This document shows, piece by piece, positions 51,467 through 60,144 of a DNA stretch of 64,000 nt. The notes below the pieces were generated by a model that saw only the letters and a list, made by a program, of their open reading frames with translations, was not told where the DNA came from and did not search any database. Location: NCBI RefSeq assembly GCF_028736035.1, contig NZ_CP117866.1:8039001-8103000 (forward strand), in the 5' to 3' direction. The position numbers and the translations under genes are program-made. The number at the start of each line of letters is the position of its first letter. The first letter of the stretch is position 1. The stretch is from Streptomyces sp. T12. GTDB taxonomy: Bacteria; Actinomycetota; Actinomycetes; Streptomycetales; Streptomycetaceae.

Positions 51467-53083
51467 GTGGCCAGCACTCTGACAGTCGCGGGGGACCTCG
51501 CCGGTGCCCCACGCGTCGAGGACTGGGTGCGGCGCAGCGCGGAACGCCACCAGGCGAAGGAGGCGCTGCGGATCGGTGCGCGTCGGGTGAGCTACGCCGA
51601 ACTGATGGGCACGGCGGATCGCTGGGCCCGTGTCCTGCGGACAGCACATCCCCACGGTGAGCCCCGCTCCATAGGCCTACTCAGCGACCGGACGTTGACC
51701 GGCTACACAGGTGTGCTCGCGACCCTCTGCGCGGGTGCCAGGGTCTGTCCGCTCGGCCCGGACCTGCCGTCCGACCGGCTCGTGGCGTTGCTCCGCGACC
51801 ACCCCCTCGACGCATTGATCACGGACCACGTCTGTGCCGGTCAGCTCAAGTCCTTGGCCGACCGGTACGCCCTGCCACCGATACTCGCTCCCGACAACGA
51901 CTCCGCCTTCTGGGTCGGCACTCAGGCGCGGGTGCTCGTTGACCGGGACAGCACCACAGCTCAGGGCGCACGGGACCGTCCCAGCGAGACCGCTTACGTC
52001 ATGTTCACCTCGGGCTCCACAGGACGCCCCAAGGCGGTGCCCATCACCCACGCCAACGTCCTCTCCTTCCTAACAACCGTGAGGGATCGCTACGACTTCA
52101 CCGCTAGCGACGTCTTCAGCCAGACCTTCGGGTTGACGTTCGACCTTGCTTACTTCGATCTCTTCGTGGCCTGGACCTGCGGTGGAACGCTGGTGCACAC
52201 CCACCCGGCGGCGCTCGGCCGCCTGGAGGAATTCGTGCGGAGGGAGAGTCTCACCGTCTGGTTCTCCGTCCCCAGCGCGATCGGTTTCGCTCGACGGACC
52301 AGTGGCCTGCCGTCCAACTCCCTGTCCTCACTGCGGTGGAGCCTCTTCTGCGGTGAGGCGTTGCTCACCGAGGACGCCGCCGCCTGGCAGCGAGCGGCGG
52401 CTAATTCAGTGGTGGAGAACCTCTACGGGCCGACCGAAGTGACCATCGCCTGCTCGGCGTACCGATGGTCACCTGAGAGCCGGGGCGCGGGGCTGCACGG
52501 CGTCGTGCCTGTCGGGCACCTCTTCCCCGGCCACGACGCGGTACTGCTCGACGAGGCCGGGCGCATCGACGTCAGCCAAGGCGAGCTGTGCGTCACGGGG
52601 CCCCAGATGTTCTCCGGCTATCTGCGCGAGGAAGACGACGAGGGCCGCTTCGTCCGGATCGACGACCGCCTCTGGTATCGCACCGGCGACCTGGTCCGTC
52701 GTAGCGAGACCGCCGGCCTCCTGTACCTCGGCCGGGTCGACCATCAAGTGAAGATTCGTGGTCACCGGATCGATCCGGGGGAGATCGAATACTGGCTGCG
52801 GACGATCCCGGGTGTCGAAGCCGCGGCTGTACTGGCCGACGGCGGCCCGGAGGATCGGGAGTTGGTCGCCTTTTGCTCCGGCCCTGCAGTGGACACCGCA
52901 CAACTCGACAGGCGGCTCCGCGAGTTCCTGCCCCCTCATATGATCCCGCGCCGCTACGTGACGCTGGACCGGCTGCCTGTGACCGACCGCGGCAAGACGG
53001 ATCGGAGTGCCCTCGCGGCCGTACTGACCAGAAGTCATGAGGTTCTCGGCCTATCACCAGGCCTGCCGGCGCCCGGCCGTTGA
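51467..53083 (+). CDS. Stand-alone adenylation enzyme (NRPS A-domain type)
   Basis: A 538-residue AMP-forming adenylation enzyme without a carrier domain. Core motifs are A3 YVMFTSGSTGRPK (about 177-189), A5 NLYGPTE (318-324), A7 YRTGDL (404-409), A8 GRVDHQVKIRGHRIDPGEIE (422-441), and A10 Lys510 in DRGKTDRSAL. By hand alignment with GrsA the binding-pocket residues read D226 L227 F230 F266 L293 C295 L319 I327 A328 K510, a code I do not recognise. It would activate an amino or aryl acid as acyl-AMP and load a carrier elsewhere. The start is the GTG at 51467 behind AGGAG. It is the first gene of the operon, 95 bases after the IS110 remnant. Confidence 0.85.
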   Translation: MASTLTVAGDLAGAPRVEDWVRRSAERHQAKEALRIGARRVSYAELMGTADRWARVLRTAHPHGEPRSIGLLSDRTLTGYTGVLATLCAGARVCPLGPDLPSDRLVALLRDHPLDALITDHVCAGQLKSLADRYALPPILAPDNDSAFWVGTQARVLVDRDSTTAQGARDRPSETAYVMFTSGSTGRPKAVPITHANVLSFLTTVRDRYDFTASDVFSQTFGLTFDLAYFDLFVAWTCGGTLVHTHPAALGRLEEFVRRESLTVWFSVPSAIGFARRTSGLPSNSLSSLRWSLFCGEALLTEDAAAWQRAAANSVVENLYGPTEVTIACSAYRWSPESRGAGLHGVVPVGHLFPGHDAVLLDEAGRIDVSQGELCVTGPQMFSGYLREEDDEGRFVRIDDRLWYRTGDLVRRSETAGLLYLGRVDHQVKIRGHRIDPGEIEYWLRTIPGVEAAAVLADGGPEDRELVAFCSGPAVDTAQLDRRLREFLPPHMIPRRYVTLDRLPVTDRGKTDRSALAAVLTRSHEVLGLSPGLPAPGR

Positions 53084-53106
53084 ACCATCCGTCGATCGGA
53101 GGACCC

Positions 53107-54945
53107 TTGTCCACAGTTCGCGACCGCTGCGCCGAACGGCTCGGTCTGCTGGGACTTCTGCGCTTGGCCCCTCACGGACTGGTGTCGATGCTCCTCTTCG
53201 CGATGCTGGCGCAGGCGCTGTTGCCCGCGGCAGCCGCCCTGGCAGTGGCCGCCCTCATCGGCTCCCTCGACACCTCGTACACAGCCGCCGTGGTCACGCT
53301 GGGCCTGGCACTCCTCGCCGACAACGTCCTGCGCGCTCTGATCCAGCCGCTCACCGCACTGGTCGTGAGCCAGATCGACGGCGTTAACCGCGCCCGAGTC
53401 GCGAGACGTGCCGCCCTCACGGTCACGATCGACCCGGTAGCGCGACCAGAGGTGCAGAACCTCATCAGGCAGGCGGCAGCGGACCCGGTCGAGTGGGTGG
53501 AGAAAACGCCCGGAGAAGGGGCCATCGGCCAGGCGACCACCATCGTTAGGTACGCAGGACTGCTCTCCTCCTCGGCGGTAGTGGCCGCGTGGGCATGGTG
53601 GCTGGTTCCCTTGCTCGTCCTTTCCGCACTGGGCGTCCGCGCGATGAACCGCGCGGAGTGGATTCAGCATTTCCACATCTGGTGTGCCGGTATCGAGCAC
53701 CACCGCCGCTGTCAGTACTGGGGTGCACTGACCAGCAGCCCAGCGGAAGGAAAGGAAGCGCGCGTCTTCGGCTTCGGGGAACTGCTCGTTGATCGCCACC
53801 AGCATCACATGCGCGCCCACCTCTCCCCCGTATGGGCGGACGACCGCCGCATGATCGCCGCCAAATGGCGCGAGCTGGCCGCCACAGTGGTGCCGCTGGC
53901 GGTCGTGTACCTCATCGTGTTGTGGGGAGCCGCCGACGGGCAAGGTTCCGTGGCTCTCGCGGCGGCCGTACTAGCCGCGGGCTGGGGGATCTTCCAGTCG
54001 ATCACGAGCATCGGGGAACTGGTGAGCATCGAGGGGGCCCTGCCCGCCGTACGCGCACTCCGGAAGCTGGATTCGGTCCTGCCCGAGCAGTCGCCCCCGC
54101 AGCCTGCCCCGGACGCTGGAGGGCCAGGTCTCGTCCGGGAAAGCGCTCCGACCGTGCGCTTCCACTCCGTCGTCTTCCGCTATCCCGGCACGAACCGGCG
54201 GGTACTGGACGGTCTGGACCTGGAGATACGACCGGGAGAGTTGCTGGCCGTGGTCGGACTGAACGGTGCCGGAAAGTCCACGCTGACCAAACTGCTGGCG
54301 GGGCTCCACGAACCGAGCGAGGGACGGATCACGGTTGACGGAAAGGATCTGAGGGACCTCGACGTCGCCGTATGGCGCCGACATCTCGCCATCATCTTCC
54401 AGGACTTCGTGAAGTACGAGCTGCCCCTCGCCGACAACATCGCGCTGGGCAGAGCGCGCACGCGAACGGAACCAGCGGAGATCGAGGCCGCCGCACACGA
54501 CGTCGGACTCACCGCCATGGTCGAAGACCGTCTTCCCGACTCCTGGGCGACGCCGCTCTCACGCTCCCGGGCCGGGGGTGTGGATCTCTCCGGCGGTCAG
54601 TGGCAGCAGGTTGCCCTGGCCCGCGCGCTGTACGCGGCCCGCCTCGGTGCACGTGTCCTGGTGATGGACGAGCCGACCTCGCACCTGGATGTGCGTAGTG
54701 AGCATGAGCTGTTCCAGCGGCTGCACGGCCTCACGCGCGATATGAGCACCGTCCTGATCACCCACCGATTGTCGACCGTCCGCAGTGCGGACCGCATTGT
54801 CCTGCTCGACGGCGGACGGGTCACGGAATCCGGCACCCACGAGGAGCTGGTGGCGCTCGGCGGGGAATACGCCAGGGTCTACGGCATCCAGGCGGAGAGG
54901 TTCCGACGAGGCTACGCGGATCGGCTGGAAGAGGGCGCCGTATGA
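53107..54945 (+). CDS. ABC exporter half-transporter, subunit 1
   Basis: A 612-residue fused membrane-ATPase half transporter. Residues about 25-320 form the six-helix transmembrane domain. The ATPase has Walker A GLNGAGKST (about 383-391), signature DLSGGQW, Walker B VLVMDEPTSHLD, and H-loop THRLSTV. It would form a heterodimer with the next gene product and export the operon's product or an intermediate. The start is the TTG at 53107, because GGAGG at 53098-53102 serves it. A TTG at 53080 has no ribosome site. It overlaps the next gene by ATGA. Confidence 0.88.
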   Translation: MSTVRDRCAERLGLLGLLRLAPHGLVSMLLFAMLAQALLPAAAALAVAALIGSLDTSYTAAVVTLGLALLADNVLRALIQPLTALVVSQIDGVNRARVARRAALTVTIDPVARPEVQNLIRQAAADPVEWVEKTPGEGAIGQATTIVRYAGLLSSSAVVAAWAWWLVPLLVLSALGVRAMNRAEWIQHFHIWCAGIEHHRRCQYWGALTSSPAEGKEARVFGFGELLVDRHQHHMRAHLSPVWADDRRMIAAKWRELAATVVPLAVVYLIVLWGAADGQGSVALAAAVLAAGWGIFQSITSIGELVSIEGALPAVRALRKLDSVLPEQSPPQPAPDAGGPGLVRESAPTVRFHSVVFRYPGTNRRVLDGLDLEIRPGELLAVVGLNGAGKSTLTKLLAGLHEPSEGRITVDGKDLRDLDVAVWRRHLAIIFQDFVKYELPLADNIALGRARTRTEPAEIEAAAHDVGLTAMVEDRLPDSWATPLSRSRAGGVDLSGGQWQQVALARALYAARLGARVLVMDEPTSHLDVRSEHELFQRLHGLTRDMSTVLITHRLSTVRSADRIVLLDGGRVTESGTHEELVALGGEYARVYGIQAERFRRGYADRLEEGAV

Positions 54946-56771
54946 GGGTCTACCTCCGCCTATGGTGGGAGTTGCTGAGGCTCTGCGCACGGCGCGAGCC
55001 GAGACTGACCGCGTGCCTGCTGGCATGCGACATCATCCAAGCGCTTGCGTTCGCGGGCATCGGGCTGGCACTGAAGGCTGCCGTCGACGGAGCCACCAGC
55101 GGTGGCGTGACAGCGGCGACGGTGGGTGCCTGCGGTGCGGCTTTCGCCTACGCGGCTGACGGCGTCGTCGGCCGGATCGGTTTCACCACCCGCATCTCCC
55201 TGGCGGAGCGCATCGCCCTCACAGAGATCGAACCCCGCGTCATGCGCGCCTGCGTGGGGTTGGAGCGGATCGAGCATCTGGAGCGGACCGAGTTCCTGGA
55301 CCGGATCACCGCGGTGCGCGGCAAGTCCTGGGCCATTGTCGACTCCGCCTGGTCGGCGGTGCGGGCTGTGCTGCTCGTGTTACGCGTCGCCCTGGCGCTC
55401 GCACTGCTCGGCAGCGTCTCCCCCTGGCTCCTGCTTCTGCTGCCGTGCGTCGCGATCCAGCTGTACGTCGACCGGTACGGACAGCGGCAACTGAAGCGAG
55501 CCGAGTTGTCCGTGGCGGAGGACCTACGACTCCAGCGCCACCTCTTCGAGGTCTGCACCAGCGCGACCAGCGGCAAGGAGATACGGGTTGCGGGAGTTGG
55601 CCCGGAGCTTGTTGACCGCCAAGAGAAAGCACGGCAGCGGGTCCAGGAGCGCAGATTCAGCGTGGGGATCCGGGCTGCCTCGTACAACGCCGTTGGCTGG
55701 GCCGTTTTCACCCTGGGCTTCGTTGGGGCGCTGCTCGCCGTCGCCAACCGGACAGCGTCAGGGGAGGGCAGCGTGGGCGATGTGGTGATGACGGTGGCCC
55801 TGGCCTCACAGCTGCGGACAGTGGTCGCACAGGCCGTGTCCACCTCCGTGACGGCGGGCAGCACCGCGGGCGTGGTAGAGACCTACGCTTGGCTGCGCGC
55901 TTTCGCGGCCGAGCGGCTGGCCCGGCAGACGGGAGACGTCCCGCCACCGGCCGTACTGCGTCAGGGCATCAGTCTCGACCAGGTGACATTCCGCTACCCG
56001 GGCACAGAACGCCCCGCTCTGGACGAGGTGTCGGTCCGGCTTCCGGCCGGCGCAGTGGTTGCTGTCGTGGGCGAGTACGGCTCGGGCAAGACGACTCTGG
56101 TCAAACTGCTCACCAAGCTCTACCAACCGGACTCTGGGACGATCCATATCGACGGAATCGACCTCAGGGAGCTGGACACCACGGGGTGGCGTTCGGTGAT
56201 GAGCGCGGCGTTCCAGGACTTCGGCCGCTACGAGACGACGTTCGCGCACGCTGTCGGCCTGGGCGATCCGGAACGTATCGACGACGCGGAGGCCATCACC
56301 ACCGCCGTATCCGCCGCTGGTGCCGACACCCTGCTGAGCAGGCTTCCGCAGGGCCTCGGCACGCAACTCGGCAGACGGTTCGGTGGCCTCGAACTGTCGG
56401 AGGGACAGTGGCAGAAGGTCGCCCTGGCCCGAGCGTGCGTGCGCCCGGAACCGTTGCTGTTCGTGCTTGACGAGCCCACGGCCTCGCTCGACGCCCCCAG
56501 TGAACGGGACATCTTCGGTCGGTACACAGATCGGGCCCGCTCACTCGCCAAGTCGCGCGGAGCAATCACCGTGATCGTGTCTCATCGGTTCTCCACTGTG
56601 GCGGGCGCCGACCTGATTCTCGTGATGCACCAGGGAAGGTTGGCGGAGTCGGGGACACACACCGACTTGATGAGGCTTGGCGGTCTCTACGCCCGGCTTT
56701 ACGGCATTCAAGAGCAGGCGTACGCCGTCCAATCCCCCATGCCGGACTGTGCGAGGAGGCGATCGGCATGA
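54942..56771 (+). CDS. ABC exporter half-transporter, subunit 2
   Basis: A 609-residue half transporter paired with the previous gene. Transmembrane region about 20-310. The ATPase has Walker A GEYGSGKTT, signature ELSEGQW (LSEGQ in place of LSGGQ), Walker B LFVLDEPTASLD and H-loop VSHRFSTV. The glutamate in the signature suggests one degenerate ATP site, as in asymmetric heterodimeric exporters. Codon 147 (55380-55382) is TTA, so translation depends on bldA tRNA. The start is the ATG at 54942, in ATGA overlap with subunit 1. The end overlaps the condensation gene by four bases. Confidence 0.88.
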   Translation: MRVYLRLWWELLRLCARREPRLTACLLACDIIQALAFAGIGLALKAAVDGATSGGVTAATVGACGAAFAYAADGVVGRIGFTTRISLAERIALTEIEPRVMRACVGLERIEHLERTEFLDRITAVRGKSWAIVDSAWSAVRAVLLVLRVALALALLGSVSPWLLLLLPCVAIQLYVDRYGQRQLKRAELSVAEDLRLQRHLFEVCTSATSGKEIRVAGVGPELVDRQEKARQRVQERRFSVGIRAASYNAVGWAVFTLGFVGALLAVANRTASGEGSVGDVVMTVALASQLRTVVAQAVSTSVTAGSTAGVVETYAWLRAFAAERLARQTGDVPPPAVLRQGISLDQVTFRYPGTERPALDEVSVRLPAGAVVAVVGEYGSGKTTLVKLLTKLYQPDSGTIHIDGIDLRELDTTGWRSVMSAAFQDFGRYETTFAHAVGLGDPERIDDAEAITTAVSAAGADTLLSRLPQGLGTQLGRRFGGLELSEGQWQKVALARACVRPEPLLFVLDEPTASLDAPSERDIFGRYTDRARSLAKSRGAITVIVSHRFSTVAGADLILVMHQGRLAESGTHTDLMRLGGLYARLYGIQEQAYAVQSPMPDCARRRSA

Positions 56772-58135
56772 CCGACCTGTCGGTTGCCTTCTCGGCAGAC
56801 CGTTCCGGAGAGGCCGAGCTCACCTGGGGGCAGCGGGACATCTGGGATGCTTTGCGGTACCTCGGTGAACAGGACTGGCGTATGAACCGGGACGTCGTTA
56901 TCGATGTGCCGGAAGGCCGGACCGTGGACGAGGTGATGCTGGCCGTGCGCCTCATCCTCGAACGCCATGAATCACTGCGAACCACCTTCGTGACGGACTC
57001 CTCCGGCCTCCCTCGGCAACAGCTCCTGCGCAAGGGAGAACTCCCTGTGGCGGTACGGCACATCGACGACGAGGGTGACGAAGCTGCTGTCCGCATCCGT
57101 GACGCGCTGATCGCCCAGCACTTCGACAGCTCCGACGGGCTGATGCTGAGAGCAGCCGTCCTGCTCCGGTGTGGGCAGCCGAAGACATTGATGATGTGTC
57201 TGTCCCATCTCCTGTGCGACGCCCATTCCATCGGTATTCTGCGGGCCGAACTACGCCAGATCCTGGCGTCCCCCCGGTCACCCGAGCTTCCGGAGGACCG
57301 GGGGATACAGCCACTGGAGCAAGCCGCGTTCGAACAGTCCGACGCCGGACGTCGACTCAACGAACGGGCCTGGTCCTACCGGCGCGCTCAACTTGAGCGC
57401 TTCCCCGACCTCTCCTTTCCCCCGGTCGACGACACCACGTCCACGCCGAGGTTCAGGCTGGCTGTCTACAGGTGCGTGGTCCTACGGGATGCCGCTCGGC
57501 TGCTCGCCCGCAGGCACGGGGTGACCCCGGACACTGCTGTCACGGCCGCGTTCTCCTTGCTGCTGGGTACGTACGGGGGCAAGGGAGCCTGTGCACTCCA
57601 CCTGGTGAGCGCAAATCGCTTCAGAAGCGATACGAAGCAGTCGGTCGGTCAGTTCTCCCTCCAGGTCCCTGTTGTCATGGACGTCCGACACGAGTCCTTC
57701 GACTCCCTACTCAAAGAGGTTCATGCGCGAACCGTACGGGCGTACCGACACGCCATGCGCTCCCCAGACGACGTTGGGCGCGTAGGTATGGAGACGAGCG
57801 CGGTGGGCCCACCACCTTGCATCATGAACCCTCTCCTGGGCCCGGACGACAGGTCCGTACCACCTGCCACCCTGGACGAACTCCATCGACGAGCTGGGTC
57901 CAGCGAGTTCCAATGGGACGGTGGCAACGAGGAAGAACGCATCGGCGCCTATATGCAGTCAGGCCCCAGTAACAAACTGAAATTCTTCGGCGATACGCGA
58001 ATCTTTAGACCGGACTTCATAGAAGCCCTCCTTGCAGGGGTGCAGGTGGTTCTCCTCTCTGCCGTCGAGGGCTCCATTACCCCTGAGCAAGCGGCTGAGG
58101 CTGCTCTTGGGGCACGCGGCGATGATATCCAGTAA
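56768..58135 (+). CDS. Stand-alone condensation-domain-fold protein
   Basis: A 455-residue protein with the NRPS condensation fold. Motifs are LTWGQRDIW (C1), RHESLRT (C2, about 67-73), and the degenerate catalytic motif SHLLCDA at 146-152, where HHxxxDG is expected. The first His is Ser, the second His147 and Asp151 are kept, and the final Gly is Ala. The C-terminal part contains GQFSLQVPVV. Because the second His remains it may still be active as an acyltransferase. No carrier protein is nearby. The start is the ATG at 56768 in four-base overlap with the ABC gene. Its role in building or releasing the product is inferred. Confidence 0.8.
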   Translation: MTDLSVAFSADRSGEAELTWGQRDIWDALRYLGEQDWRMNRDVVIDVPEGRTVDEVMLAVRLILERHESLRTTFVTDSSGLPRQQLLRKGELPVAVRHIDDEGDEAAVRIRDALIAQHFDSSDGLMLRAAVLLRCGQPKTLMMCLSHLLCDAHSIGILRAELRQILASPRSPELPEDRGIQPLEQAAFEQSDAGRRLNERAWSYRRAQLERFPDLSFPPVDDTTSTPRFRLAVYRCVVLRDAARLLARRHGVTPDTAVTAAFSLLLGTYGGKGACALHLVSANRFRSDTKQSVGQFSLQVPVVMDVRHESFDSLLKEVHARTVRAYRHAMRSPDDVGRVGMETSAVGPPPCIMNPLLGPDDRSVPPATLDELHRRAGSSEFQWDGGNEEERIGAYMQSGPSNKLKFFGDTRIFRPDFIEALLAGVQVVLLSAVEGSITPEQAAEAALGARGDDIQ

Positions 58136-58157
58136 ATGGTCCAGGAGGAGCATTCTC

Positions 58158-59027
58158 ATGGCGAGAACGTCACCTGTGCACGTGGTCAGCGTGGTCGGAG
58201 CGCGCGACGCTCCCCTACTGCCTCACTTCATCGAACATTACCGGAGTCTGGGGGTGCAGTCCTTCCGTATAATGTGCCATGCTGAATCGCCGCTGAGCGA
58301 TCAGTACACACGTCTCCTTGATATTTGTCGAGAAAACGACGTGAAGCCCTTTCACTCGCATTTTGGGCCATGGCGTGACAAGCTCAACCAGCGGCTCAAG
58401 GCATACGCCATGAGTCGCCGCCCGGACGACTGGTACATCGTCGCCGACGTCGACGAGTTCCACGTCTACAGCCACCCGGTTCACGAGATTCTTGAGAAGT
58501 GCGAGCACCAAGGGGCCGACCATGTGAACGGGTGCTTCTTGGACCGTGTCGGAGATGGCGGACGCCTCGTGGAAATAGACGCGACCCCGCTGTGGGCACG
58601 CTACCCGCTGGCCGGTTCGGTCAGCACGGGAATCTCGAAGGCGCTCCCCCTGAAGACCGGGATCGCGCGTGGCCGGGTTGAACTGCTCGTGGGGCACCAC
58701 GGAACGGTGGCCGGGCGCGGATTACCGCGCTCGCAGGGTTTCATCCAGGTCCACCACTTCAAATGGACCGAATCGGTGGTGCGGCGTATGCGTCAACGCG
58801 TGGAAAGTCTGAGCAGCGGACGCTGGCAGGTGGAGCACTACGCCTTGATCAGGGAAGCACGGGCGGCCCTCGCGCACCTCGACGCCCACCAGGGCAGGAT
58901 CGATGTCAATGATCGCGGACTGCGCCTCGCGCACTGCGGTCGTGACTACGCCGATCATCCCCAATGGGACCAGATCATCGATGAATCGGAGGGGTGGGCA
59001 TGGACGCTTACCTACGCGAGCGGATAG
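58158..59027 (+). CDS. Glycosyltransferase (GT2/GT92-like)
   Basis: A 289-residue soluble enzyme. It has N-terminal VVSVVGARDAPLLPHFIEHY, typical of GT92/GT2-like fold family members that start from a nucleotide-sugar Rossmann half. The DxD metal/nucleotide motif is DVD at 97-99, in IVADVDEFHVY. A DHVNGCFLDR segment and HHFKWTE near 195 are family-like acceptor-side motifs. Codon 189 (58722-58724) is TTA. The start is the ATG at 58158 behind AGGAGGAG. It is 22 bases after the condensation gene, and its end overlaps the LRR gene by 28 bases. The donor could be UDP-xylose or another sugar made by the UXS-like enzyme (inference). Confidence 0.75.
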   Translation: MARTSPVHVVSVVGARDAPLLPHFIEHYRSLGVQSFRIMCHAESPLSDQYTRLLDICRENDVKPFHSHFGPWRDKLNQRLKAYAMSRRPDDWYIVADVDEFHVYSHPVHEILEKCEHQGADHVNGCFLDRVGDGGRLVEIDATPLWARYPLAGSVSTGISKALPLKTGIARGRVELLVGHHGTVAGRGLPRSQGFIQVHHFKWTESVVRRMRQRVESLSSGRWQVEHYALIREARAALAHLDAHQGRIDVNDRGLRLAHCGRDYADHPQWDQIIDESEGWAWTLTYASG

Positions 59028-60103
59028 AGCGTGCGGCGGAATCGTCGGTCCTTGACCTGTCCGGCCTTGGACTGACCCATCTTCCGGAAGCGGTCCGCAG
59101 CCTACGCGGCCTCTCCTGGCTGGATATCAGTGAAAATTCTCTAACTGCGCTACCCGAATGGCTCGGTGAGCTGAGTTCGCTGACCTGGCTAGAGGCCGGC
59201 GGGAACCAGTTGACTCAACTTCCGGAATCAACCCGTGAACTGGAACGGGTGACCCTGGTCGATCTCAGCGGAAACGACTTCCATGAGTTCCCGCGGCAGC
59301 TCATCGAACTGCGCGATCTGGTCAGTCTGAATCTCGCGACGAATCAGATAGACGAGATCCCGACTGCCGCCCGCTTCTGTCTTCCGTTCCTGACCACGCT
59401 CGACCTTCAGGGAAATCGCCTGGCTGCGATCCCTGACTGGCTCGAAGAATGCGAAGAGCTAGCGGTGGTCCGCTTGGACGGCAATCGCCTGACCGAGGCC
59501 CCTCACGCGCTGCGAAAGCTTTCGCATCTATCGGTCATCCAACTAGGTTGCAACCACTTGAAAGAACTTCCCGCGTGGCTCGGTGAGCTGACTGAACTGA
59601 CGCGTCTCGTCGTGAACGGAAATGAGATTCGAAGGCTTCCCGAAGAGTTGTCCAGGCTCAGTGGGCTACGGCGCCTGGATTTCGGGGGCAACCAGATATC
59701 AGACCTTCCCAGGAGCTTCAGTGCGCTGAACTCGCTAACCTGTCTGGACGTCAGTGAAAACACTCTCACGGAAGTCCCTGAATGCCTGCTGGGCCTCTCG
59801 TCTCTCACGAGGCTCGACCTGCGCGGGAACCAGCTCACCGATCTCCCGGAGGGTTTCTCCCGACTCGTCGGTCTTACCTGGCTCGGCCTCAGCTTCAACC
59901 CCTTGAAACGGTTGCCCGAGCGCCTTTCTGATCTGACCGACCTTGTGTGGCTGAAGATCTCCCACGCGTCTCTGACCACACTGCCTGACTGGCTGGATGA
60001 ATTCACGAATCTGGTCGAGCTGGAGGTCGATGGTAACCCCTTCGATTCCGTGCCTGAATACGTGGCGGGTCAGCGGTTGGAGGATCTCGCCCCTGTTATG
60101 TGA
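59000..60103 (+). CDS. Leucine-rich-repeat protein (15 repeats)
   Basis: A 367-residue protein that is almost wholly leucine-rich repeat. A short N-terminal cap (MDAYLRERIERAAES) is followed by 15 repeats of 23 residues (one of 24), pattern LxxLDLSgNxLTxLPxxLxxL, from about residue 16 to 362. There is no signal peptide or transmembrane helix, so it is cytoplasmic and probably a horseshoe binding surface. The start is the ATG at 59000, since GGAGGGG at 58988-58994 serves it. The GTG at 58994 is inside that site. It overlaps the glycosyltransferase end. Its function in a biosynthetic operon is unknown: scaffold, immunity or regulator are all possible. Base composition is lower in GC than core genes. 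Confidence 0.85.
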   Translation: MDAYLRERIERAAESSVLDLSGLGLTHLPEAVRSLRGLSWLDISENSLTALPEWLGELSSLTWLEAGGNQLTQLPESTRELERVTLVDLSGNDFHEFPRQLIELRDLVSLNLATNQIDEIPTAARFCLPFLTTLDLQGNRLAAIPDWLEECEELAVVRLDGNRLTEAPHALRKLSHLSVIQLGCNHLKELPAWLGELTELTRLVVNGNEIRRLPEELSRLSGLRRLDFGGNQISDLPRSFSALNSLTCLDVSENTLTEVPECLLGLSSLTRLDLRGNQLTDLPEGFSRLVGLTWLGLSFNPLKRLPERLSDLTDLVWLKISHASLTTLPDWLDEFTNLVELEVDGNPFDSVPEYVAGQRLEDLAPVM

Positions 60104-60144
60104 GTCAACGGCTCGCGCCATTTGAGAATCTGGAGGTTGATCCC

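Noticed and set aside
50712..51482. Frame across the IS110 remnant and into the adenylation gene
   Set aside because: It is a third frame of the decayed transposase; the family sequence is found in the other two frames.
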